Assembly (NCBI RefSeq): GCF_036010485.1
Contig: NZ_CP108568.1
Span: 4,905,001-4,969,000 of the forward strand
Direction of reading: 5' to 3'
DNA length: 64,000 nt
Source of the DNA: Streptomyces sp. NBC_01198
GTDB lineage: Bacteria > Actinomycetota > Actinomycetes > Streptomycetales > Streptomycetaceae
In this document: one piece after another, positions 56,980 through 64,000 of the stretch
How the letters are laid out: each line of letters begins with the position of its first letter
Numbering within the stretch: the first letter of the stretch is position 1
The notes under the pieces: generated by a model
What the model was told of the DNA's origin: nothing
The model's input: only the letters and a program-made list of their open reading frames with translations
Database searches by the model: none
Program-made: the position numbers and the translations under genes

Positions 56980-58359
56980 ATGGCCGCACGGCCACTTGTG
57001 GCGCGGCAGCCGAACGAGCGGCTCCAGTCGCTGATCCAGGAGGCGGGCTGCTCCAACGCGGGGCTCGCCCGCAGGGTCAACATGTGCGGGGCGGAGCACG
57101 GCCTCGACCTGCGCTACGACAAGACCTCGGTGGCCCGTTGGCTGCGCGGCCAGCAGCCGCGGGGCAGGGCGCCCGGCATCGTCGCCGAGGCACTCGGGCG
57201 CAAGCTCGGCCGCGCGGTGTCCATAGACGAGATCGGCATGGCCGACGGCAAGAACCTGGCCACCGGCATCGGCCTGCACTTCGCGCCCACCGTGCTGGGC
57301 GCGATCGAGCAGGTCTGCGAGCTGTGGCGCAGCGACGTCGGCAGGCGGGACTTCCTGACCGGTTCCACGGTCGCGGCCTCCGCCCTGGTCGAGCCGAGCA
57401 GGGACTGGCTGATCACCCGCCCTGACCAGGGGGTGGCGCGCAACGGCGGTGCCAGGGTGGGCGCCTCGGACGTCGAGGCGGTCAAGGCCACCACGCAGGC
57501 ACTCACCGAGCTGGACCACCGGTTCGGCAGCGGCCATGTCCGGCCGGTCGTCGTGCACTACCTCAACAGCGTGGTGTCGGGCCTGCTGGCGGGCAGTTAC
57601 CGCGAGTCGGTGGGACGCGAGTTGTTCTCCGCGGTGGCCAGGCTGACCGAACTGGCGGGGTATATGGCGGTGGACACCGGGCAGCCGGGCCTGGCGCAGC
57701 GCTACTACATCCAGGCGCTGCGGCTCGCGCAGGCCGCGGGCGACCGCGGATACGGCGGGTACATCCTGGCGGCGAGCATGAGCCACCTGGCGGCCACGCT
57801 GGGCAATCCGCGGGAGATCGCCCAACTCGCCCGTGCCGCGCAGGAAGGCGCCAGGGGCCAGGTCGGCCACACCGCGGAGGCGATGTTCTACGCGGCCGAG
57901 GCGCGCGGCCACGCGCTGCTGGGCGACGCCCGCACCTTCGCCACCGTCGCCGGACTCGCGGTGGCCGCCATGGAGCGCTCCGAGCCCGACCAGGACCCGC
58001 CCTGGATCGCGCACTTCGACCACGCCTACCTCGCCGACGAGCTGGCGCACTGTCACCGCGACCTGGGCCAGGCCGTGCCGGCCGCCAGGCGCGCGGAGGA
58101 GGCGCTGGCCGCGCACCCGGTCACCCGCACCCGGCGGCGGGCGATCGACATGCTGCTGCTCGCCGACGCGCAGGTGCAGCAGCGCGAGATCGAACAGGCC
58201 TGCCACACCGGCACGCAGGCCGTCGCGCTGCTGTCGGGGCTGCGCTCGGACCGCGGCGCGGAGTATCTGGAGGACTTCCGCCGCCGCCTCGACCCGTTCT
58301 CCGCCGAGCCGTCGGTACGGGAGTTCGGCGCGCGGCTGGAGACGCAGGAGGCCGCGTAA
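56980..58359 (+). CDS. HTH-TPR transcriptional regulator (NsdA-like)
   Basis: 459 residues. Residues 10-75 form a helix-turn-helix-like domain: ERLQSLIQEAGCSNAGLARRVNMCGAEHG and DKTSVARWLRGQQPRGRAPGIVAEALG. The middle and C-terminal part (150-440) is a helical TPR-like array with repeats such as AVDTGQPGLAQRYYIQALRLAQAAGDRG and HCHRDLGQAVPAARRAEEAL. The family includes streptomycete regulators of development such as NsdA; I am not sure of this specific orthology. ATG 56980 follows GAGGGGGACACC. Confidence 0.82.
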   Translation: MAARPLVARQPNERLQSLIQEAGCSNAGLARRVNMCGAEHGLDLRYDKTSVARWLRGQQPRGRAPGIVAEALGRKLGRAVSIDEIGMADGKNLATGIGLHFAPTVLGAIEQVCELWRSDVGRRDFLTGSTVAASALVEPSRDWLITRPDQGVARNGGARVGASDVEAVKATTQALTELDHRFGSGHVRPVVVHYLNSVVSGLLAGSYRESVGRELFSAVARLTELAGYMAVDTGQPGLAQRYYIQALRLAQAAGDRGYGGYILAASMSHLAATLGNPREIAQLARAAQEGARGQVGHTAEAMFYAAEARGHALLGDARTFATVAGLAVAAMERSEPDQDPPWIAHFDHAYLADELAHCHRDLGQAVPAARRAEEALAAHPVTRTRRRAIDMLLLADAQVQQREIEQACHTGTQAVALLSGLRSDRGAEYLEDFRRRLDPFSAEPSVREFGARLETQEAA

Positions 58360-58586
58360 ACGGCCAACGGGCAAGTACGGACCGAATCGTTACCGGACCG
58401 ACACTGTCCGACCGGAACGCCGCAAAGTGCTGGAGAAACCCGGCGGCGCCGCTCTCCGCGGCGCCCCGGGCCGCACGTCAACGCAGCGTCCCGGCGGTCA
58501 CACGTTCGGGTTCGTGGCCCCCCTCCCCCTTCACCCGGTAGCGTGTGCAGACGTCCGACACTGGGTGAAGGCGGGAGTCAACGGCG

Positions 58587-60047
58587 ATGCACAGCAACGG
58601 ACGCGGCGAGGAAACGCCCGAACCGTACCGGGGCGTCGTCCTCCCGGGCGGCCAGCAGCCGCCCGCGGCCTACGGCGACCACGTCCATCCGGCCGGCGGC
58701 ACCCCCTGGGGCGAGCCCGTCCAGCCGGACGGCGCACCGCCGGTCCCGCCGCAGGCACCGCCGCCGTATCCGCCGCAGGCCGTCGAGCCCGCGGACGCCA
58801 CCCAGATGCTGCCGCCGTATCCGGGTGCGGGACCCGGCCCCATACCCGCGGCCCCGCCGCAGCACGCCGTCCCGGTGGCCGACGCCACACAGATGCTGCC
58901 CCCCTACCCGGGCAGCACGCCGCCCGAGCCCGCTCCCGCCGACGCCACCCAGGCGCTGCCGCTGTCGCTCTTCCACGACCAGGAGCAGCAGCAGCAGCCC
59001 TACGACGCCTACGGCCAGCAGCAGCAACCGCAGGGCTACGCCGGGCAGGAGTTCCCCGGCCAGCAGCAGTACGCCGCGCCGCAGCAGTATCCGGAGCAGC
59101 AGGGTTACGCCGCCGAGCAGCAGTACGCGGACCCGCAGTCGTACGGTGGCCAGCAGCAGTTCGCCGCGCAGAACGACTACGACCAGCCCCAGCAGCAGGG
59201 ACCGCAGCACGACAGCGACTATGACCACCTCTTCCGCAACGACGTCCCCGGCCCCGAGCCGCTGCGCCAGCGCATCATCCAGCCGCCCTCCGCCCAGCAG
59301 CAGGCACAGCAGCAGGCACAACAGCACGCGCCGCAGCAGGCGTACGGCAGCCCGCCGTGGCAGCCCGGATACGCCGAGGACGGCTACGACGACGGCGACG
59401 GCGGCCGCCGGATGTCGCCCAAGGTGCTGATCGGGATCGTCGTGGCCGGCTGCGTGGTGGCCGGCCTGGTGGTCGGCGGTCTGATGAGCGGCGGCGGCAA
59501 GTCCGACTCGAACGCGACCTCGACGCCGAGCTCCACCGGCAAGCCCACCGGATCCGCGTCCGGCAGCTCCGACGCCGCCGCGGGCGACGGTGCGGAGTCA
59601 CAGGCCAAGGCGCTGGACGGGCTGCTCAAGACCAGTGGTGCCAGCCGCAGTTCGGTGGTCGGCGCGGTCGAGTCGATCAAGAGCTGCAAGAACCTGCCGG
59701 GCGCCGCCGCCGACCTGCGCGCCGCCGCGACGCAGCGCTCCGGTCTGGTCACCCAGCTCAGCGGCCTCGCCGTCGACAAGCTGCCCAACCACGCGGCACT
59801 GACCACGGCGCTCACCAAGGCCTGGCAGGCGTCCTCCGCCGCCGACGGCCACTACGCGGCATGGGCCGACCAGGCCGCGGGCGGCGGCAAGGTCTGCAAG
59901 GGCGGCCACGCCCACAACACCTCGGAGGAGCAGGCGGCCAACCGGGAGAGCGGTACGGCGACGGCCCAGAAGAAGGCCGCGGTGAAGCTGTGGAACTCCA
60001 TCGCCACCAAGTACGGCCTCACCCAGCGGCAGTACAGCCAGCTCTGA
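58587..60047 (+). CDS. Pro/Gln-rich single-pass membrane protein
   Basis: 486 residues. The first 275 are disordered: PADATQMLPPYPG-type repeats at about 70, 105 and 125 and a Gln/Tyr-rich stretch (QQQQ, QQYAAPQQYPEQQ), then YDHLFRNDVPG. One membrane helix is at about 280-300 (VLIGIVVAGCVVAGLVVGG). The outer domain (340-486) is helical, with SCKN and CKGG cysteines. It may be an envelope protein exposed outside with a long cytoplasmic tail. ATG 58587 has GGGAG 9 nt upstream. Function unknown. Confidence 0.75.
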   Translation: MHSNGRGEETPEPYRGVVLPGGQQPPAAYGDHVHPAGGTPWGEPVQPDGAPPVPPQAPPPYPPQAVEPADATQMLPPYPGAGPGPIPAAPPQHAVPVADATQMLPPYPGSTPPEPAPADATQALPLSLFHDQEQQQQPYDAYGQQQQPQGYAGQEFPGQQQYAAPQQYPEQQGYAAEQQYADPQSYGGQQQFAAQNDYDQPQQQGPQHDSDYDHLFRNDVPGPEPLRQRIIQPPSAQQQAQQQAQQHAPQQAYGSPPWQPGYAEDGYDDGDGGRRMSPKVLIGIVVAGCVVAGLVVGGLMSGGGKSDSNATSTPSSTGKPTGSASGSSDAAAGDGAESQAKALDGLLKTSGASRSSVVGAVESIKSCKNLPGAAADLRAAATQRSGLVTQLSGLAVDKLPNHAALTTALTKAWQASSAADGHYAAWADQAAGGGKVCKGGHAHNTSEEQAANRESGTATAQKKAAVKLWNSIATKYGLTQRQYSQL

Positions 60048-60154
60048 GGTTTCGCGCCGATTCCGGCGTACATTCCCGCGGCCGGCAGTCACGGCGCCGG
60101 CCGCCGGACAGTGCGCCGGGTCCGCGCCCGAAGCGACGTGCGGTGCCGATGCGG

Positions 60155-60185
60155 CGGGTCGGGGCCCTCCTCGGGCCCCGACCCG
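60155..60185. terminator. Long hairpin terminator, convergent
   Basis: CGGGTCGGGGCCC (60155-60167), loop TCCTC, GGGCCCCGACCCG (60173-60185): a perfect 13-bp stem. It lies between the convergent membrane protein gene and the binding-protein gene, 13 bases before the latter's stop. No T run. Confidence 0.8.
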
Positions 60186-60198
60186 TCGCCCCTGCGCG

Positions 60199-61458
60199 TC
60201 AGCTGAGGCTCGCGGCCTTCTTCATCGTCGCCGCCACGTCCACGAAGCCCGGGTGCTGCTCGACCAGCTCGCCCTGCCTGACCACCTGGTAGGTGACCTT
60301 GGAGTCGACCAGCCGGCTGTGGTCGGCGATGTCGAGCAGTTCGGTGTCGGTCCAGCCGAGGTCGGGAGTGAGGCCGCCGGTGGACAGCCCCGTGGTGTTG
60401 TCGAGCGCCTTCTGCACGGAGCCCGCGGTGATCGCCGTGCCCTGGTCCATCGCCCTGATGACCTTGGCGAAGACCGTGTAGGCGATCCAGGTGGTCTGCA
60501 CCCCGGGGTCGGCGACGTCGATACGGTCGTCGGAGAAGGCGTACTTCGTGATGACCGACTTCATCTCGTTCCACTTGGGGTCGGAAGCCGGCGGGTACCA
60601 GTCGGTGACGACGGCGTTCTCCAGCGGGCTGTCCGGGCCTCCGGTGGCGTCCACCAGGGACTGCTGGACGCTGCCGATCACCGAGGACAGCCTGACCTTC
60701 GGCGGCTTGTTGCCGAGCCGGCGCAGCGAGTCGAAGAAGGTGCTGGTGTGGTCGCCGAGCACCGCAGACACGCAGGTGCTGGTCTTGTTGTCGCCGACCG
60801 CCCGCTGCGCCACGTCGGTGTAGTCCGTGGCGTCGTCCTGGCTGGGCAGGTCGCGGGCCGCGCCGCGACCGGCCGACTTGAGGCCCTGGTCGAGGAAGAT
60901 CGGGAACTGGTCGCCGGTGATGGTGTCGGGACGCACCAATGCCACCTTCTTGCACACGCTCGACAACTGCTCGCCGCTGCCTGCGAGCAGCGCGGGCAGC
61001 CCGCCGTTGACCGGGTACGACAGCGGGCTCTGGAACTCGTCCTGCGTGATGCCGTAGCCGCCGACGTAGGCGATGTCGTCCGCTTCGAGGGCGGTGGTGA
61101 AGGCGCGGCCCTGCTGGCTGTACGAGCCCACGACGGCCACCGCGTGCGCGTCGGCGGCCTGCTGGGCGCACTTCGAGACCGCCACGGAGTCGTTGCGCTC
61201 GTTGCAGGTCAGCACCTTGAGCTTGCGGCCGTTCAGCCCGCCGGTGTCGTTGACGTAGTGCTCGAAGGCCTGCGCCATGGCGAGCATTCCCGGCATGTTG
61301 GTCGACCCGGTGTCCTCGGGTGCCCAGGTCATCACCACGATGGGACCGGCGGAGCCCCCCGATCCCCCCGGGACCACACCGCACCCGCTGAGCAGCGCAC
61401 CTGCGGCCAGCAGTGGGACGGCAACCTGGCGAGCCCTGTACCTGCGCCGTTCAGTCAT
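60199..61458 (-). CDS. Branched-chain amino-acid-type ABC binding lipoprotein (orphan)
   Basis: 419 residues. Signal peptide with lipobox LLSGC, then a type I periplasmic binding fold: YVNDTGGLNGRKLKVLTCNERNDSVAVSKCAQQAADAHAVAVVGSYSQQG and VALVRPDTITGDQF, YTDVAQRAVGDNKTST, VVTDWYPPASDPKWNEM. This resembles LivK-type receptors. No permease or ATPase is beside it, so it is an orphan binding protein that may dock to a remote transporter or act as a sensor. ATG 61458 has no obvious SD. Confidence 0.82.
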   Translation of the reverse strand: MTERRRYRARQVAVPLLAAGALLSGCGVVPGGSGGSAGPIVVMTWAPEDTGSTNMPGMLAMAQAFEHYVNDTGGLNGRKLKVLTCNERNDSVAVSKCAQQAADAHAVAVVGSYSQQGRAFTTALEADDIAYVGGYGITQDEFQSPLSYPVNGGLPALLAGSGEQLSSVCKKVALVRPDTITGDQFPIFLDQGLKSAGRGAARDLPSQDDATDYTDVAQRAVGDNKTSTCVSAVLGDHTSTFFDSLRRLGNKPPKVRLSSVIGSVQQSLVDATGGPDSPLENAVVTDWYPPASDPKWNEMKSVITKYAFSDDRIDVADPGVQTTWIAYTVFAKVIRAMDQGTAITAGSVQKALDNTTGLSTGGLTPDLGWTDTELLDIADHSRLVDSKVTYQVVRQGELVEQHPGFVDVAATMKKAASLS

Positions 61459-61627
61459 AGATACGGAAGATTCCGGTCCGCGCCCAACGTGAGGGTGTCC
61501 CCACCGGAACGCACGGTCACTTTCAGGTGAATTACGGGTGCCGGCGTTCGACTGCGTACGATTGCCCGTCGTGCAAGGTTCGGAGAAGTCTTCCCGTCGC
61601 GGCCGTGTCTCCCCCACGATGGGAGGC

Positions 61628-62065
61628 ATGCCCCTCAACGACATGCCGTGGTGGCGCTGGCGCAGCAATGTGCGCTCCGCGCTGCACATGATCAGTGACC
61701 CGGTCTTCCAGCGCGAGGTCTGGCAGACCGGACGCGCGGGCTACGGGGACGTCACCGACGCCGTCTACCGCCTCGTCGAGGACACCTGGCTCGACAACTG
61801 GTCCGCCGACAAGTACGTCGGCACCATATTCCGCGACTCGCAGGAGGCGGCGCTGGTCGACGTCGCGGTGCTGCGGGTGCTGAAGATCCTGCACCAGGTG
61901 GGGGCCGACGCGCCCGCCTCCGCGTATCTGGAACACCCCGGCTGGCCGGACGCGGTCCTCGCCGCGCGCGAGGCGCACGTCCTGATGGCCGGCGCGGACG
62001 GCGAGGACCCGGACAGCCCGCCGCGCTCGCTCGAGGTGCTGGCGATCTACACGCGTTCCGCGTGA
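61628..62065 (+). CDS. Conserved hypothetical protein, 145 aa
   Basis: Strong coding signal: MPWWRWRSNVRSALHMISDPVFQREVW, TDAVYRLVEDTWLDNWSADKYVGTIFRDSQEAALVDVAVLRVLKILHQVG and HPGWPDAVLAAREAHVLM. It is predicted all-helical and soluble, with a Trp-rich N terminus. ATG 61628 has GGGAGGC very close. GTG 61571 is also in frame with TACGAT 8 nt before it, giving a 164-aa alternative (leaderless). Actinobacterial family of unknown function. Confidence 0.8.
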   Translation: MPLNDMPWWRWRSNVRSALHMISDPVFQREVWQTGRAGYGDVTDAVYRLVEDTWLDNWSADKYVGTIFRDSQEAALVDVAVLRVLKILHQVGADAPASAYLEHPGWPDAVLAAREAHVLMAGADGEDPDSPPRSLEVLAIYTRSA

Positions 62066-62110
62066 CGGACAGCCCGGCACGGACCCGGCCGTGTGTGCGA
62101 GGCTGACAGG

Positions 62111-62989
62111 GTGAACGAACAGCCCTCGCAGCCGCCCGTCGAGCCGCAGTACGTCCTCACCCTGTCCTGCCCCGACAAGCAGGGCATCGTGCACGCGGTG
62201 TCGAGTTACCTCTTCATGACCGGCTGCAACATCGTGGACAGCCAGCAGTTCGGCGACCGCGACACCGGGCTGTTCTTCATGCGGGTGCACTTCGCCGCCG
62301 AGCCGCCGGTCGACGTGGACAAGCTGCGCGCCAGCTTCGCGGCGATCGCCGACGCCTACCACATGGACTGGCGGATCCACCCGTCCGCCGAGCGCATGCG
62401 CATCGTCCTCATGGTCAGCAAGTTCGGCCACTGCCTCAACGACCTGCTGTTCCGCACCAGCATCGGCGCGCTGCCGGTGGAGATCGCCGCGGTGGTGTCC
62501 AACCACACCGACTTCCGCGAACTGGTCGGCTCCTACGGCGTGCCCTTCCACCACATCCCGGTCACCCGCGACACCAAGGACGAGGCCGAGGCGCGGCTGC
62601 TCGGCCTGGTGCGCGCCGAGGGGGTGGACCTGGTGGTGCTCGCCCGCTACATGCAGGTGCTGTCCGACACCCTGTGCCGGGAGCTCTCCGGCCGGATCAT
62701 CAACATCCACCACTCCTTCCTGCCGAGCTTCAAGGGCGCCAAGCCCTACCACCAGGCGCACGACCGGGGTGTGAAGCTGATCGGGGCGACCGCGCACTAC
62801 GTGACGGCCGACCTCGACGAGGGCCCGATCATCGAGCAGGAGGTCGAGCGGGTCGGCCACGAGGTCACCCCCGAGCACCTGGTGGCCATCGGGCGCGACG
62901 TGGAGTGCCAGGCACTGGCCCGCGCGGTGAAGTGGCACAGCGAGCACCGGGTGCTGCTCAACGGACGCCGTACGGTCGTCTTCGCCTGA
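62111..62989 (+). CDS. purU: Formyltetrahydrofolate deformylase
   Basis: 292 residues. An N-terminal ACT domain (17-100: YVLTLSCPDKQGIVHAVSSYLFMTGCNIVDSQQF) is followed by a formyltransferase fold with MRIVLMVSKFGHCLNDLLFR and the catalytic NIHHSFLPSFKGAKPYHQA (Asn-x-His) plus GATAHYVTADLDEGPIIEQ (Asp). It hydrolyses 10-formyl-THF to formate and THF, feeding purine synthesis. GTG 62111 has GAGG 8 nt upstream. The convergent gene starts 13 bases after the stop. Confidence 0.95.
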   Translation: MNEQPSQPPVEPQYVLTLSCPDKQGIVHAVSSYLFMTGCNIVDSQQFGDRDTGLFFMRVHFAAEPPVDVDKLRASFAAIADAYHMDWRIHPSAERMRIVLMVSKFGHCLNDLLFRTSIGALPVEIAAVVSNHTDFRELVGSYGVPFHHIPVTRDTKDEAEARLLGLVRAEGVDLVVLARYMQVLSDTLCRELSGRIINIHHSFLPSFKGAKPYHQAHDRGVKLIGATAHYVTADLDEGPIIEQEVERVGHEVTPEHLVAIGRDVECQALARAVKWHSEHRVLLNGRRTVVFA

Positions 62990-63001
62990 GCCGCGGGCAG
63001 G

Positions 63002-64000
63002 TCAGAGCCGGGACAGCGACGCCGTCGCGTAGAGCACGTCCCGGATGACGTCACGGTCGCCGTACTGCCCGACCGCGATCCGCTCCGGCTCCAGATGGCC
63101 CGCCGCGAGCTGGCAGAACTCCACACCGTCCAGTGCCACATGGGCGACCGTGTGGTCCTGCGAGGCGACCGCGCCCGGCGAGTCGAGCGGCAGATACCAC
63201 TTGCCGCCGCCCGCGCCCTCGATCTCCAGCAGCAGCGAGCGCCCCGGCGCCCCCGCGTCGGCGAGCCGGCCGACCGAGTCCGCGAGCCCGTCCCTGCGCC
63301 GGCCGGCGAGCGCGGCGGGCAGCATCCTGGCCGCCAGGTCGATCATCTTGTTCAGATTGCGCGGCGCCGGCGGGTCGTAGGGATACGCCACGGCCTCGGC
63401 GATGTCCCACGCGTGGATCCAGCACTCGAACGCCCGGTCCACGAAGGCGTCCCGCAGCGGCAGCGCGAACGACCCGTAGTCGACGCCGAGTCCGGCGGCG
63501 CCGCCACCGGCGAAGGAGACCGTACGCAGCAGGGCGTGGCTCTGCCCGCGCCAGGCCTCGCGCAGTTCGGCGCCCTTGGCGGGGTCCGCGTGCTGCGCCG
63601 TCCACAGCGCCTCGGTGCGCCCTCCGGGGTCCAGCGGCAGCTCCGGTCCTCCCCTGCGGTCCGCGTCCGGCAGGTCGAGGGCCGCGCCCACCAGGCCGTC
63701 CACCGTGGTGAGATGGGCGATGACCTGGCCGACGGTGACCTTCCGCGTCACCGGGGCGCCGTCGTACCAGCGCAGTTCGACCGGTTCCTGCCAGTAGCTG
63801 TCGCCGAGGTCGCGCAGCAGCGCGTCGAGCCGGGCGGCCTCGGCGTCGTACGGCCCGGCCCACTCCGGCACCGGGATGCGCGCCGGGCGGCGGCCAAGGC
63901 ACCCTTCGAGCACCCGGGCCCGCAGCAGCGGATCGAGGTCGAGGCTGTCCTCCCGGTGCAGCAGCCGCACCGCGTCGCGCAGCCGCAGCGCCTCGTCGGC
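63002..64000 (-). CDS. Zinc-finger/mycothiol-dependent metal-binding (MDMPI) protein, 5' end outside window
   Basis: The C-terminal 332 residues; the frame is open past the right edge with ALRLRDAVRLL, as in streptomycete anti-sigma-like proteins that begin with a zf-HC2 knuckle. The MDMPI (DinB-like) fold shows VGQVIAHLTTVDGLVGAAL (metal His), FECWIHAWDIAEAV (second His and Asp), then a C-terminal SCP-2-like strand region. Such fusions couple a zinc finger to a maleylpyruvate-isomerase-like domain; the role is unproven. GTG 63970 is not the true start because the frame continues upstream. Confidence 0.8.
   Translation of the reverse strand, partial: ADEALRLRDAVRLLHREDSLDLDPLLRARVLEGCLGRRPARIPVPEWAGPYDAEAARLDALLRDLGDSYWQEPVELRWYDGAPVTRKVTVGQVIAHLTTVDGLVGAALDLPDADRRGGPELPLDPGGRTEALWTAQHADPAKGAELREAWRGQSHALLRTVSFAGGGAAGLGVDYGSFALPLRDAFVDRAFECWIHAWDIAEAVAYPYDPPAPRNLNKMIDLAARMLPAALAGRRRDGLADSVGRLADAGAPGRSLLLEIEGAGGGKWYLPLDSPGAVASQDHTVAHVALDGVEFCQLAAGHLEPERIAVGQYGDRDVIRDVLYATASLSRL

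Overview
High-GC actinobacterial chromosome, almost certainly Streptomyces or a close streptomycete relative. The evidence is strong third-position G/C bias, many GTG starts, GGAGG-type ribosome binding sites, candidate leaderless genes with a TAnnnT box about 7 nt before the start, futalosine-pathway menaquinone genes (mqnB, mqnD), DmdR1 with iron boxes, and actinobacterial families (DUF2771, DUF2530, DUF3027, CGNR regulators, HelD). Gene content looks like conserved core chromosome with small lineage-specific insertions. No rRNA, tRNA, transposase, prophage or CRISPR array was found.
Layout. 1-5300: truncated P-loop ATPase, membrane zinc peptidase, a broken SH3 gene beside a REP-like mosaic, cutC and a HelD-type RNA polymerase ATPase. 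5600-13700: a 54-aa protein, XPB helicase, a His/Pro-rich LPXTG wall protein, a VanZ protein, the helicase-C-domain protein usually found near actinobacterial XPB, and a membrane protein; REP-like elements fill three intergenic gaps in 1-13 kb. 13700-17800: a four-gene ferric-siderophore ABC importer with ATGA-coupled genes behind an iron box. 17800-24200: HAD phosphatase, cold-shock protein, the DUF2771-mqnB-mqnD operon, an MFS protein and DUF3027. 24300-34700: sacsin-type ATPase, CtpE-like P-type ATPase, purine permease, ribbon-helix-helix protein, a MarR/MFS pair and a 28-aa membrane peptide. 34800-45400: aldo-keto reductase, HxlR/metallo-hydrolase pair, SGNH hydrolase, secreted propeller protein, serC, FAD/Fe-S dehydrogenase, citrate synthase and pdxH. 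45400-51900: PAS protein, SIS protein, dmdR1 with an adm-like antiparallel ORF, an alpha/beta hydrolase behind a LexA-like box, and a lipoprotein. 51270-64000: CGNR regulator/MFS pair, ABC exporter, Prim-Pol protein, TPR regulator, low-complexity membrane protein, amino-acid-type binding lipoprotein, purU and a truncated mycothiol-dependent enzyme.
Themes. Iron control is the clearest link: DmdR1 is encoded here and the siderophore importer carries a matching box; the MarR/MFS promoter holds a similar but imperfect sequence. Cofactor and central metabolism are spread between these (mqnBD, serC, citA, pdxH, purU). Regulator-transporter pairs recur (MarR/MFS, CGNR/MFS, HxlR/hydrolase), each with a repeat in the shared promoter. 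Points most worth a second look are the adm-like overlap, the His-repeat wall protein, the LexA-like box, the REP-like elements, the CGNR double operator and the structured element after pdxH.
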